Source: Sporofaciens musculi (lineage in GTDB: Bacteria; Bacillota; Clostridia; Lachnospirales; Lachnospiraceae). Taken from it: a stretch of 64,000 bases of DNA. Each line of letters starts with the position of its first letter. The stretch's first letter is position 1. The stretch is from positions 3,906,501-3,970,500 of the forward strand of contig NZ_WUQX01000001.1 of the NCBI RefSeq assembly GCF_009830285.1, given 5' to 3'. The notes under the pieces were generated by a model, which was given only the letters and a program-made list of their open reading frames with translations, was not told where the DNA came from and did not search any database. The position numbers and the translations under genes were made by a program. Positions 42,977 to 52,551 of this stretch are shown in pieces.

Positions 42977-44680
42977 CTACAACTGACGCAAAATATCCAA
43001 AGAGCGGTACAGGTTCATGGCCCCATATCCCCACTCTCTGTTCGGGCTCTCCATTCCCGGCCTCTGCTCTGCGCCAAGTAAAATGATGTTCCGAATCTGG
43101 CTGGAATTGACCCCCCAGGCCTCCGTATTGTTCAGAACCCACTCCATCAAAAGCGCCGCAGCCCCAGTGGCAATTCCTGCCGCTACGCTAGAGCCGCTTC
43201 GCACCACGAATTCATTGTTAAGCCCTGCACCGGACACCAGAACGCCAGGGACAGCATAATCCGGCTTTACCCTTCCATCTCTAGTATACCCCCTGCCGGA
43301 ATTAATATCAACTGATTTATCCACCCCATTATAGAATGCAACCGTCATTGCCACCAGACTGCTTCCTGGCTCTGCCAGCGTCGTATCCGGATTCGCCTCT
43401 AAGAAATACACCTCTCCGGTGAGAAATTCTTGAACCGGAAGCCATATATGGAACATTCCGTCAGAACGCCGCACAGGTTTTACACTAATCTTCCAAATAC
43501 CCGACGCAGGATTCCTAATCCGCATAAAAATCAATTGTGAATCATTATTTTCCAGAAGCAGTCGGTATTCTACCTCCACATCTGTCTTATCAAACACAAA
43601 GGTTTCTCGGTATTCACGCCCCTGCTTTAGCGTAATGTATCCTGTCCGTTCTCCGGAGGGTGATGTAAACGCAACAGTCATCACATTGGGAACAGTCGTC
43701 CACAACTCCGCTACAAAGCCCTCTACCCCTTCTTCCACACGTATCTCGGCATCCACAGTCTCATCCATACTTCCAAGCTGCCGTGAAAAATGATGCCTGT
43801 GTACCGCACCGTTTCCCGCGCTGATTACGACGCTTCTATTCAGCACCGACGAATAGGCATCAAGCATGTTAGACAGAAGGGAAGTCCCATTATGCCCTCC
43901 CAGGTTCGTTCCCAGCGCAATACACAGAACCAGCGGCATGTTCCTTTTGCGGGCAAGGTCATTAATATATTTCATGGCCAGCATGATATCATTTTCCTGA
44001 AAACATTTTGCGTCCTGACGAATAACATAAAAATCCTTCAAGTATGCTTTTGCAGGCTTTAACTTTACCACCGCAAGCGTCGCCTCTGGCGCGGCTCCAA
44101 TAAAACGGTGCTCAAGATCTGCATTTCCCGCCGCTACGCTGGCGATAAACGTACCATGCCCGTCCGTATCCATGCTTGGCACAACCTCAAGGGGATTTTG
44201 TGAACGCAGCGCCTCATTAATCATTTCCTCTGTATATTCACTTCCGTAATCCAGTCCCTCCGGAAAGGGACCGTCCTGTATAGTCTGGTCCCAGATGCCT
44301 GCAATTCTTGTAGAACCGTCAATATTTTGAAAAAGAGGATTCCGGTAATCAATCCCTGTATCCAGGATACCCACCATCACGCCATTCCCCTGAAGATTAA
44401 GCGTCGGATAACTCTGAACCACACTGATTCCCGCCTCATCCATGGCCTCCAAATCCATCAACTGATAGCAGTTTGGAATGGAATTATAGCGATAATATTC
44501 CAAAGACACAGGGTCTGTCAGGGTCTTATCCACATAGATGGCCTGAAACCCAAAATCCATAGACTGGACGCATGCCCTCGCCCGTTCCGCCTCCTCTGAT
44601 GTGATTTCTCTGTAAATTGGGGCAATAAAATCAATAAAATCCTCCGACATAATCATCCTTCGGCAGGTTTCTCTATCCAT
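42977..44680 (-). CDS. S8 family serine peptidase (subtilase, Csp-like)
   Basis: A 567-residue protease with an intact triad: Asp in GILDTGIDYRNPLF near residue 108, His in DTDGHGTFIASVAAG near 172, and Ser in RSGSSVAAGIATGAAALLM near 507. The long insert between His and Ser, with a jelly-roll-like part, and the DYRNPLF motif resemble clostridial Csp and related intracellular subtilases. There is no signal peptide; the first 85 residues may be a propeptide. The ATG ending at 44680 is chosen over a TTG six bases upstream because GAGGTG is correctly spaced. That ribosome binding site lies in the arm of a perfect hairpin. The spore germination role known for Csp proteins is only a possibility here. 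Confidence 0.88.
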   Translation of the reverse strand: MDRETCRRMIMSEDFIDFIAPIYREITSEEAERARACVQSMDFGFQAIYVDKTLTDPVSLEYYRYNSIPNCYQLMDLEAMDEAGISVVQSYPTLNLQGNGVMVGILDTGIDYRNPLFQNIDGSTRIAGIWDQTIQDGPFPEGLDYGSEYTEEMINEALRSQNPLEVVPSMDTDGHGTFIASVAAGNADLEHRFIGAAPEATLAVVKLKPAKAYLKDFYVIRQDAKCFQENDIMLAMKYINDLARKRNMPLVLCIALGTNLGGHNGTSLLSNMLDAYSSVLNRSVVISAGNGAVHRHHFSRQLGSMDETVDAEIRVEEGVEGFVAELWTTVPNVMTVAFTSPSGERTGYITLKQGREYRETFVFDKTDVEVEYRLLLENNDSQLIFMRIRNPASGIWKISVKPVRRSDGMFHIWLPVQEFLTGEVYFLEANPDTTLAEPGSSLVAMTVAFYNGVDKSVDINSGRGYTRDGRVKPDYAVPGVLVSGAGLNNEFVVRSGSSVAAGIATGAAALLMEWVLNNTEAWGVNSSQIRNIILLGAEQRPGMESPNREWGYGAMNLYRSLDILRQL

Positions 44681-44690
44681 AACCAAAACA

Positions 44691-44720
44691 CCTCATATAC
44701 TTTTTTCTAAGTATATGAGG
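44691..44720 (-). promoter_or_regulatory. Hairpin covering the subtilase ribosome binding site
   Basis: A perfect 12-bp inverted repeat (44691-44702 with 44709-44720), loop of six. In the minus-strand mRNA the 3' arm ends in AAGTATATGAGG, so the GAGG that pairs with 16S rRNA is base-paired; the ATG follows after ten bases. No T-run follows, so it is not a good terminator for clpX. Confidence 0.7.
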
Positions 44721-44779
44721 CCTTCCATCCATTCTAGTACTCCTTCTTCATTCCCGAAAATCATTATAAGACACAACGT

Positions 44780-46213
44780 CTATGGCAAATCAGCGCCGGT
44801 AAGCCGCGGCACCTCCTGGCCCCTTAGCATAATTAACGGCCCGCCCGTACCTTCTATGTATTCTTTGGTAATCGTCACCTGTCCGATATTGTCATCCTTT
44901 GGAATTTCAAACATAATATCCAGCATGAATTCCTCAATAATCGCCCGAAGAGCCCTTGCGCCTGTATCCTTTTCAACAGCCTTCTTTGCGATTGCAAAAA
45001 GAGCGCCCTCATCAAAAGCAAGCTTCACCTCATCCAGCGCAAGCAGCTTCTGATACTGCTTCAATATCGCATTCTTTGGCTCCGTCAGGATCTTCACCAT
45101 CATTTCCTCGCTTAAGCCCCGCAGGGTAAATACAACCGGAAGGCGCCCCAAAAACTCCGGAATCATGCCGAAATTGCGCAAATCCTCGGTGGTTACCTTC
45201 TCAAGAATCGTCTGGTCCTTATTGTACCGATCCTTAAGCTCTGCCCCGAACCCAATGGAAGACTGCTTCGTCAGCCTCTCCTTAATAATCTTATCCAGAT
45301 CGGGGAAGGCGCCGCCGCAGATAAACAGGATATTCTTTGTATTCACCGTGGTAAGAGGCACCATGGCATTCTTACTGTTGGCCCCTACCGGCACCTCCAC
45401 GTCGCTTCCCTCCAAAAGCTTCAGCATCCCCTGCTGGACAGACTCCCCGCTTACATCCCTCTGGTTAGTATTCTTCTTCTTAGCAATCTTGTCAATCTCA
45501 TCAATAAAGATAATTCCCTGCTCAGCCTTCTCCACGTCATTGCCTGCCGCGGCCAGAAGTTTTGAGACAACGCTCTCGATATCATCACCAATATACCCTG
45601 CCTCTGTCAAAGACGTGGCGTCCGTGATGGCAAGGGGAACATCCAAAAGCCTCGCCAGCGTCTTAACAAGATAAGTCTTACCACAACCAGTAGGTCCGAT
45701 CATCAGCATGTTGGATTTTTCAATCTCAATCTCATCCATGGTATCCGTGGCTACACGTTTATAATGGTTGTAAACTGCCACAGAAACAGCCTTCTTTGCA
45801 TACTCCTGCCCTACCACATACTCGTCAAGCTTACCCTTAATCTTATGGGGCGCAGGAATATTTTGAATGTCAATCAGGGGCTTTTTCTCCTCCCCCTCCT
45901 TCTTCTTCTTAATCTTCTGCTTCTTGGGGACATGCTGCTCCATGTCAGCCATATTGAAAATCTGCACCCCCGGAATGTTCATATTCATCAACTGGCTGTA
46001 ATCAACCTGACCGTTCATCATTGCGTCAAAGCTTTTCTGCATACAGTCACTGCAGATTGAGATTCCATTCGGAAGATCGATCATCTTACCTGTCGCAGTC
46101 TCCGGACGTCTGCACACAAAACAGATCTTCTCATATTCGTCCTCATGCTTCTTCGTATCCTCCACCTGTCCTTCTCCCACTTTCTCTATATTGTTCTTAT
46201 CCTGCTCGGACAT
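44780..46213 (-). CDS. clpX: ATP-dependent Clp protease ATPase subunit ClpX
   Basis: AAA+ unfoldase of 477 residues, longer than the usual ~420. A four-cysteine zinc domain (CFVCRRPET at 31, CSDCM at 54) is followed by an extended linker with a lysine-rich stretch (KKQKIKKKKEGEEKK near 96). The AAA core has Walker A GPTGCGKTYLVKTLA near 172, pore loop GYIG, Walker B IIFIDEIDKIA near 238, and the ClpP-binding SSIGFG loop near 317. It lies between ligA and the subtilase, not beside tig/clpP as the standard clpX does, so it may be a second ClpX. The Walker A context differs from the common GSGKTLLAQTLA. Confidence 0.88.
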   Translation of the reverse strand: MSEQDKNNIEKVGEGQVEDTKKHEDEYEKICFVCRRPETATGKMIDLPNGISICSDCMQKSFDAMMNGQVDYSQLMNMNIPGVQIFNMADMEQHVPKKQKIKKKKEGEEKKPLIDIQNIPAPHKIKGKLDEYVVGQEYAKKAVSVAVYNHYKRVATDTMDEIEIEKSNMLMIGPTGCGKTYLVKTLARLLDVPLAITDATSLTEAGYIGDDIESVVSKLLAAAGNDVEKAEQGIIFIDEIDKIAKKKNTNQRDVSGESVQQGMLKLLEGSDVEVPVGANSKNAMVPLTTVNTKNILFICGGAFPDLDKIIKERLTKQSSIGFGAELKDRYNKDQTILEKVTTEDLRNFGMIPEFLGRLPVVFTLRGLSEEMMVKILTEPKNAILKQYQKLLALDEVKLAFDEGALFAIAKKAVEKDTGARALRAIIEEFMLDIMFEIPKDDNIGQVTITKEYIEGTGGPLIMLRGQEVPRLTGADLP

Positions 46214-46331
46214 CTTGCCTTCCCTTCCTTCTTCTGTAGCGCTAAATATTATGTCATGGTATCAGCCAAATTCTTACAAATACTGCCCTCTACCACAGAT
46301 GAAACCGATTCCGGTACAGAGGCAAAAGCTC

Positions 46332-48296
46332 TTACCCTTCCCTCACCATCTCAAGGAAGCTCTCCTCCGAGATAATCGGAATCCCCAATTCATTCGCCTT
46401 CTTATTTTTAGACGACGCAGACGTCACGTCATTGTTAATCAGATAATTCGTCTTAGAAGTAACCGACCCTGTCACCTTGCCTCCCAGACTCTCTATCAAC
46501 TCCTTCACCTCACCACGGTTGGAAAAATGCGTCACACTGCCGGTAATCACAAAATTTATTCCCGCAAATATCTGCTTTGTCTCCTCCACTGTCTCCTTGG
46601 GAAGCACCAGCTCATTCAGCAAATCGAGGAACTGCTTCACATGCTGCCTGGAGGAAAAATAATCGACAAACGCCTTGGCAATCACCCCGCCAACCCCTGG
46701 TATCTCATTTAACTCCTCCTCCGTCGCATGAAGCATCGCCTCCACATCATACTGAAATTCCTTACAGATCACCTTCGCATTGGCAAGCCCGATATTGGCA
46801 ATTCCCAATGCATAAATCACCCTCGGCAAAGTGGTAGTCCGCGCCTTCTCGGCATTGGCAGTCAAGTTTCGGTAGGATTTCTCGCCAAAGCCTTCTAAGG
46901 ACTGAATCTCTTCCTGATATCGGTCCAAATGGAAAATATCCGCAAACTCCCGAATATAGCCTTTGGAAATAAACTTCTCCAAAGTTGCCTCCGACAGCCC
47001 TTCGACGTTCAATGCATCCCTGCTTACTAACAGTGCAAAAGACTTAACATGCTTCGCCTGGCACTCCGGATTCGTACAGTATAAAGCCTTCGCATTGGCA
47101 ACCTGCTTAATTTCCGTATCCCCCTGACACACAGGGCACTGCTTCGGAATATCCTTCACACCGCTTCTCGTTAGATTTTGTGCAATCTGGGGAATAATCA
47201 TGTTTGCCTTATACACCTCAATCTTATCCCCAATCCCAAGCTCTAACTCCTCCATGATGCTGATATTGTGGACGCTGGCGCGGCTGACCGTGGTTCCCTC
47301 TAACTCCACAGGCTCAAAAATGGCCACAGGATTAATCAGACCCGTCCGAGACGGACTCCACTCAATCTCCATAAGAGTCGTCTTTCGTACCTCATCCGCC
47401 CATTTAAACGCATAGGAATCCCGCGGAAACTTCGATGTCCGCCCAAGAGACTGACCATACGCTATATCATCATATATTAGCACAAGTCCATCGGACGGAA
47501 AATCATTCTGTGGAATTTTTTCTGAAAATTTAATAACTTCTGCCTCCACAGTCTGTGCAGTCACTTCATGGAACTCCACCACCTCAAATCCCTGCTCCAT
47601 AAGCCAGTTCATCTGACAACATCTTGAGTTCCTGAAATCGACTCCTTCTGCCTGCACCAGAGAAAATGCATAGAATCTTACGTTCCGCTTTGCCGTAATC
47701 TCGTTATTCAACTGACGAACCGAGCCGCTGCACAGGTTCCTTGGGTTCTTATATTTGGCATCCGCATCCTCAATCTCAGAATTGATCCTCTCAAATTCCC
47801 GATAACTAATCACAGCCTCGCCCCGCAGGATTAACTCCCCCTGATAGGCAATCTTAAGGGGAATATTTTTAAAGACCCTGGCATTATTGGTAATCACCTC
47901 GCCAACCTCTCCGTTTCCCCGCGTAACTGCCTTAAAAAGCTGTCCCTCTCGGTAGGTAAGAACAATGGTAAGCCCGTCAAGCTTCCAAGACATAAGGGCC
48001 TTCTGTTCCCCTAAAAAACGTTTCAGCTCATCAATTTCCTTCGTCTTATCCAGAGAAAGCATGGGACTTTCATGTCTCTCCTTGGGTAATTCGCTAAGCA
48101 CCTCATAGCCTACGTTCACCGTCGGACTGTTGGCAAAGGTAATTCCCAGCTCCTTCTCAAGCTCATCAAGCTCATCATACAGCTTATCGTACTCCCGATT
48201 GCTCATAATCTCTCTGGATTCCTGATAATAGGCGCGTCCCGCATCATTCAGCAGCTTCACTAACTCCAACATTCTGGCTTTCTTCGATTCGCTCAT
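46332..48296 (-). CDS. ligA: NAD-dependent DNA ligase LigA
   Basis: Seals nicks in replication and repair using NAD+. The 654-residue product has the Ia domain with YYQESREIMSNREYDKLYD in part near residue 19, the AMP-accepting lysine in SWKLDGLTIVL near 105, the OB fold, a four-cysteine zinc finger (CPVCQGD near 390, CTNPECQ near 410), helix-hairpin-helix repeats (about 440-560) and a C-terminal BRCT domain (about 570-650). It overlaps the pseudouridine synthase gene by 53 bases. The length and domain order are normal. Confidence 0.95.
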   Translation of the reverse strand: MSESKKARMLELVKLLNDAGRAYYQESREIMSNREYDKLYDELDELEKELGITFANSPTVNVGYEVLSELPKERHESPMLSLDKTKEIDELKRFLGEQKALMSWKLDGLTIVLTYREGQLFKAVTRGNGEVGEVITNNARVFKNIPLKIAYQGELILRGEAVISYREFERINSEIEDADAKYKNPRNLCSGSVRQLNNEITAKRNVRFYAFSLVQAEGVDFRNSRCCQMNWLMEQGFEVVEFHEVTAQTVEAEVIKFSEKIPQNDFPSDGLVLIYDDIAYGQSLGRTSKFPRDSYAFKWADEVRKTTLMEIEWSPSRTGLINPVAIFEPVELEGTTVSRASVHNISIMEELELGIGDKIEVYKANMIIPQIAQNLTRSGVKDIPKQCPVCQGDTEIKQVANAKALYCTNPECQAKHVKSFALLVSRDALNVEGLSEATLEKFISKGYIREFADIFHLDRYQEEIQSLEGFGEKSYRNLTANAEKARTTTLPRVIYALGIANIGLANAKVICKEFQYDVEAMLHATEEELNEIPGVGGVIAKAFVDYFSSRQHVKQFLDLLNELVLPKETVEETKQIFAGINFVITGSVTHFSNRGEVKELIESLGGKVTGSVTSKTNYLINNDVTSASSKNKKANELGIPIISEESFLEMVREG

Positions 48297-48990
48297 ACAA
48301 CTCCTTTAACTCCTGCTCTGTTAATTTTCTGACTGCCCCTGGCTTTAATCCGCCAAGCTCAATATTCATAATCCGGACCCTGACAAGCCTTGTCACCTGA
48401 TATCCCAACGTCTCGCACATCCTGCGTATCTGCCGGTTCAGTCCCTGGGTCAGCACAATAGAAAATGTATATTTCCCTAACATTTTCGTCCTGCAGGGCC
48501 TTGTCAATGCGTCCAACCCTTTCTCCCTGTCGCGAATTCTTACCCCTTCGGCCATCTGCCAAAGAAACCTTTTCGTCACAGGCTTATCCACCGTAACCCT
48601 ATACTCCTTCTCATGTCCGTATCTCGCCCGCATCATCCCGTTAATCAGTTCTCCGTCATTGGTCATAAGCAAAAGACCCTCCGAATCCTTATCCAGACGG
48701 CCCGCATAGGTAATCCTCTCCGGATAGTTCAGATACCGGATAATACTCTTTTTCTCACGTCGTTCCTCTGTGCAGACGATTCCCACCGGCTTATTCACCG
48801 CCAACACAATCCTCTCACGCCTGCGTCCAACAACCTTCCTTGCGACCCGTACCTCCTGGTCTTCTCCTACCTTCATGCCGCAAACGCCGCGCACTCCGTC
48901 CACAGTAACCTGCCCGCTCTCAATCAGACGGTCCGCCTCCCTGCGGGAGCACACGCCCGCGTCACTTAAAAACTTGTTAAGCCTAACCAT
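48244..48990 (-). CDS. rRNA pseudouridine synthase (RsuA/RluB/RluF type)
   Basis: A 248-residue enzyme with an N-terminal S4 RNA-binding domain (RLNKFLSDAGVCSRREADRL) and a synthase domain with the catalytic aspartate in the motif GRLDKDSEGLLLMTND near residue 107. PGAVRKLTEQELKELYE lies near the C-terminus. It isomerises a uridine in rRNA; the exact site (16S or 23S) cannot be assigned from the sequence. The ATG ending at 48990 is preferred (GGAG upstream). It overlaps both neighbours, the DHHW gene by 8 bases and ligA by 53. Confidence 0.9.
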   Translation of the reverse strand: MVRLNKFLSDAGVCSRREADRLIESGQVTVDGVRGVCGMKVGEDQEVRVARKVVGRRRERIVLAVNKPVGIVCTEERREKKSIIRYLNYPERITYAGRLDKDSEGLLLMTNDGELINGMMRARYGHEKEYRVTVDKPVTKRFLWQMAEGVRIRDREKGLDALTRPCRTKMLGKYTFSIVLTQGLNRQIRRMCETLGYQVTRLVRVRIMNIELGGLKPGAVRKLTEQELKELYERIEESQNVGVSEAAE

Positions 48991-50155
48991 CCTGCAATAC
49001 TCCACTTATCTTGTCATCCTGTACAAAAGTATTTCCACTATATAAAAATAATACCCTGGAAATCTTCTTTTCTCCCATAATATCATTAAGATTCCCTTCA
49101 TAGAACTCTGGGTCTATCACAATAATCTCCCTGAAATAAGGTACCAGAAAAGGAATCAGACAGTTTGCATAGGAATCCTTCACCAGAAGCAGACGGTCTG
49201 TTGTATCTGCCGTGGTACGGATATTGACCATTCCCTTGCTGCCTCCCAGGAACAAATCGTACGCATCCATCTCCTTTAGCTTCGTCCGGTCATACAGAGT
49301 GGAAATCTTCCCTTCTCCGGCATCCACTACAATCTGCGGCATCTCCTTGTCACTTTTAGCGGTATAGATGTAGATGGACTCTTGATATCCCGTCTGATAA
49401 CCACTCTTTAGAGACAAATCTCCCGTAAATATATTCGTAACCACGTATTTCTCCCACTTCGGCGTCTTTGCTTCGTCAAGCTGCATTGACTCTACCAACT
49501 GCTGACTGGCATAATAGGCCCCAAGGGTGGTCCAGTGGGAATCTGTACGGTAGAAGATTTCTTCCTTCTTATGGGCCGCCAGTGTCTTGCTCAAGTCCAC
49601 CCAGGCAACCCTTTCTGAAAGCTCCTGGGATATTTCACGAAACATTCCGTTCTGATCTTTTGTAACGGCAAAACGAGGAAGCTTATCAGAAAGGATATTC
49701 GCCGCATTGGGCGCCAGCGCCAGATAAATTGGAACCTTCTCATAGCTTTCGCCAAAATCTGCCATCGCTTTCAAGTTCGCGTGAAGCTTCTCCTGATCCG
49801 CCTCTTTAATGTCCTCAAGCAAATAATCGTCCTTCCCCTTAAAGACACCGTTGGATTCCCGCTTGCCCATCAGCAAATCTATTCGATTCTTAAGGGACAC
49901 CCATAGATTCCGCCCAAGAAACTGATCCGAGCGAAACGCCTCATATTTATCCATAAAAGAGCCATCAGCCACATCTTCCCATGCCAGTTTTGGCCGTGTA
50001 GCAAGCGGACGATTCTCCTTATCAGAGAAATCCTGTTCTAAGGGTATCAGCTCTAACAGGGAAATCAATATCAGAAGTCCGAAAAACAGCAGAGCCGCCG
50101 TCTTTCTCCTATATGCCCTTCCCGATTTAAACTCCTTCTGTTTCTTCTGCCTCAT
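48983..50155 (-). CDS. DHHW-family protein (AlgX/AlgJ-like SGNH hydrolase)
   Basis: A 390-residue protein anchored by an N-terminal membrane segment (about 18-38), with an external AlgJ/AlgX-like domain. The conserved catalytic-type motif FYRTDSHWTTLGAYYASQQLV is visible in part near residue 205, and LLVKDSYANCLIPFLVPYF near 320 contains the SGNH serine context. Such proteins work with an MBOAT to O-acetylate cell-surface polysaccharides. The start at 50155 has AGGAGAG upstream; a longer frame is not supported. It follows the MBOAT gene by 25 bases and overlaps the pseudouridine synthase gene by 8. Confidence 0.88.
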   Translation of the reverse strand: MRQKKQKEFKSGRAYRRKTAALLFFGLLILISLLELIPLEQDFSDKENRPLATRPKLAWEDVADGSFMDKYEAFRSDQFLGRNLWVSLKNRIDLLMGKRESNGVFKGKDDYLLEDIKEADQEKLHANLKAMADFGESYEKVPIYLALAPNAANILSDKLPRFAVTKDQNGMFREISQELSERVAWVDLSKTLAAHKKEEIFYRTDSHWTTLGAYYASQQLVESMQLDEAKTPKWEKYVVTNIFTGDLSLKSGYQTGYQESIYIYTAKSDKEMPQIVVDAGEGKISTLYDRTKLKEMDAYDLFLGGSKGMVNIRTTADTTDRLLLVKDSYANCLIPFLVPYFREIIVIDPEFYEGNLNDIMGEKKISRVLFLYSGNTFVQDDKISGVLQDG

Positions 50156-50180
50156 AAACTCTCCTATACATATGAGCCCA

Positions 50181-51563
50181 TCAACATACAATATATGTCA
50201 TACATAACACAAACATTACGCCATATATGGCACAGTTGATTAGCGCCAGTCCTTTCCCTCCTCTGTCCATAATAGTCTCGTATCCCTTATGGACAAACGG
50301 AAAAAGCCCGATTATCATGACAATCAAAAGCGCAAGATTCGTAACCAGCAGGTACATCCCTCTGTCATCAGACAAGCCGACAGCGCCTGCTCCGAACATA
50401 TTTCCCAGATAAACAAACGCTGCTGCCGGCCTTGACTGAAAGAAGAATACCCATCCAATCATTACCATGAAAACGCTGTAAACATGTCCCAAAAAGGCCG
50501 GCATCTGATCCAGCGCCCTCCACAAAAAAAGCTTCTCCGCGACCATCAAAATTCCACAGTACACGCCCCATACCAGGTAATTTAGCGACGGGCCGCGAAA
50601 CAGCCCCACCAAAAGCCAAATCAAAAGAATATTTCTCACCTGCTTTGACTCTTCTGTGTCTCCCCCTCCAAGGGGGTGATACACATACTCCCGAAACCAC
50701 ACCCCAAGGGACATATGCCATTTGTACCAGAATTCTGTTGTGCTTCCCGCCGCGTAGGGATATTGAAAATTCTCCGGAAAATCAAAGCCTGTCATCTTCC
50801 CAAGCCCTATTGCCATATCCGTATATCCACTCAGATTATAATAAATCTTAAGCGCAAATGCAATGCACCCAAGCCATGCGCTAAGTACAGACATCTGACC
50901 GGTCTCCAGCGCCATGACCTCATCATAAAGAAGCCCAATATTATCTGCAAACAGCACTTTCTTGGAAAGTCCACGAATGAAATACATCGCCCCTTCCCCC
51001 ACCTTGCCCGAAGAAATCTGCCTTGCCCGAAGCTGCTTTTCTATCTCTATGTATCGTACAATTGGACCGCCCGGCATTTTGGAAAACATAAGCACATAAA
51101 GGGCGAGGTCAGCGGGATTTTTCTGCACCTTTACATTTCCCCGATAAACGTCTATAATGTAAGATAACATCTGAAGCGTGCACAAAGACATTCCCATAGG
51201 CAGGGCAAAGCCCTGAAAAGGAAGCTTTACAGGCAGAAGCGCCTCAAGCCATCCAAGCACTGTTCTCCCATACAAAAAGAATGAAAGAAGCCCCAGATTG
51301 ATTGCTACGCAGAATATCATGCCCGACCTTGCCCGCCGCCGGTTCTTCAATACTCCGGCTAAATGGAGTCCCCAAGCATAATTAAACAGAAGCATTCCCA
51401 ACAACAGGAATATGGCCACAGGCTCACCCCATGCATAGAACACAAGGCTTGCTAAAAGAAGCAGTATATTCTTCAACTGTTCCGGCATCAGATAATACAG
51501 AAACAGTACAATCGGTAAAAATGAAAATAAAAATACAACACTGTCAAATAAACCTGCTACCAT
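50181..51563 (-). CDS. MBOAT-family O-acyltransferase
   Basis: A 460-residue membrane-bound O-acyltransferase of the AlgI/DltB group with about ten hydrophobic segments. Family regions visible are FNFPENFQYPY-like DFPENFQYPYAAGSTTEFW near residue 265, then WHMSLGVWFREYVYHPLGG near 285 with the invariant histidine, and LVGLFRGPSLNYLVWGVYCG near 320. It would pass acetyl groups across the membrane for polysaccharide O-acetylation together with the DHHW and SGNH proteins encoded on each side. Its ATG overlaps the stop codon of the SGNH gene by one base (TAATG). Confidence 0.92.
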   Translation of the reverse strand: MVAGLFDSVVFLFSFLPIVLFLYYLMPEQLKNILLLLASLVFYAWGEPVAIFLLLGMLLFNYAWGLHLAGVLKNRRRARSGMIFCVAINLGLLSFFLYGRTVLGWLEALLPVKLPFQGFALPMGMSLCTLQMLSYIIDVYRGNVKVQKNPADLALYVLMFSKMPGGPIVRYIEIEKQLRARQISSGKVGEGAMYFIRGLSKKVLFADNIGLLYDEVMALETGQMSVLSAWLGCIAFALKIYYNLSGYTDMAIGLGKMTGFDFPENFQYPYAAGSTTEFWYKWHMSLGVWFREYVYHPLGGGDTEESKQVRNILLIWLLVGLFRGPSLNYLVWGVYCGILMVAEKLFLWRALDQMPAFLGHVYSVFMVMIGWVFFFQSRPAAAFVYLGNMFGAGAVGLSDDRGMYLLVTNLALLIVMIIGLFPFVHKGYETIMDRGGKGLALINCAIYGVMFVLCMTYIVC

Positions 51564-52360
51564 TACAACTCCGCCACCTCCGCCATGTGATTCACCCATT
51601 CCCCATAGTAATCTGACGTCATATGGATTCCGTCCTCGGTGTAGTATTCATCCTTTACCAGACTTCCGTTATCAATAAAGGTCACGCCTTCTTCCTCACA
51701 CAATTCCATGAGTTTTTTATTATATTTTGATATGTTCCCATACAGCTCGTTCTCGTCAACCACTTCCTGGGTGACTGGCAAGATACTGTTTACATAAATC
51801 TTTGTATCCGGCAGTTTCTCCTTAAGCTCGTCTATCACATGCCGATATGCGCTTATGAATATTCCCGCATCTCCGGACGCAGCCTTAATATCATTCAGCC
51901 CATAGGCAAGGAACAATACCTGGGGGCCTATTTCGATTGCCTTGGAAACATGATTCTTAATCATGCTCACCTCTGTCTCACACACGCCAGTATCCCGTTC
52001 TGCCGTGACAAACGACTTGTCAAGAGCCTGGTTCTCATACAAACCCTGGGCAATGGAATCCCCAAGCACATATGAATTGGCAAATTTCTCGCTCACAGTC
52101 CGGTTCGCCCAAGCCTCGTCCGCCGCACGCTCTGCCTCCTCAAGCTCTTGAATCTGCGCGTCAATCTCTGCCGTATCCGCTTCCTCCATCTGGGCAAGCT
52201 TCGCAAGCCCCTTGCGGGGGTCCTCCCTGGGATTCATCACTCCAACAGCAAACACAATCCCTCCAATGACCATCCAGATAATCATAGCCGCAACAGCCAG
52301 ACGCAGGACGACGTCTCTTTCTTCACTTTTCTTCTTCGTCTTCTCTTGTCCTCTGCTCAC
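51563..52360 (-). CDS. Membrane-anchored SGNH/GDSL hydrolase
   Basis: A 265-residue protein with an N-terminal membrane anchor (about 22-44), a short coiled-coil spacer (AEIDAQIQELEEAERAADEA, about 64-83) and an SGNH hydrolase domain: block I YVLGDSIAQGL near residue 97, block III FLAYGLNDIK near 153, and the catalytic Asp/His in YTEDGIHMTSDYY near 243. It is probably the esterase or transferase partner of the MBOAT/DHHW pair. Translation starts with GTG, eleven bases after AAGGAG. It is the first gene of a long operon and has a good promoter. Confidence 0.9.
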   Translation of the reverse strand: MSRGQEKTKKKSEERDVVLRLAVAAMIIWMVIGGIVFAVGVMNPREDPRKGLAKLAQMEEADTAEIDAQIQELEEAERAADEAWANRTVSEKFANSYVLGDSIAQGLYENQALDKSFVTAERDTGVCETEVSMIKNHVSKAIEIGPQVLFLAYGLNDIKAASGDAGIFISAYRHVIDELKEKLPDTKIYVNSILPVTQEVVDENELYGNISKYNKKLMELCEEEGVTFIDNGSLVKDEYYTEDGIHMTSDYYGEWVNHMAEVAEL

Positions 52361-52461
52361 GGAACCTCGTTCTCCTTAAGCCGCTGTTTACACCCCTGCC
52401 ATGACACTAGTGTTCAGAACACCATTCCAACACCAGGAGAAAAAAATGCATATATGAGAAT

Positions 52462-52490
52462 ATTGTACTGTTTTTCCCTGTAAAAGTCAA
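52462..52490 (-). promoter_or_regulatory. Promoter of the SGNH-to-lspA operon
   Basis: On the minus strand TTGACT (52485-52490), a 17-base spacer and TACAAT (52462-52467). It lies about 100 bases upstream of the GTG start of the SGNH gene. The interval contains the small palindromes ACACTAGTGT and GTTCAGAAC. Confidence 0.65.
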
Positions 52491-52551
52491 ATATATGCTA
52501 TACTATTCCTAAATAACTACGATTTTAACAATAAGCAAAGGAGTTTTTCCC

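Noticed and set aside
44691..44720. Terminator of clpX
   Set aside because: The stem is perfect but AT-rich, and on the minus strand it is followed by TGTTTTGG rather than a T-run; it covers the next gene's ribosome binding site instead.
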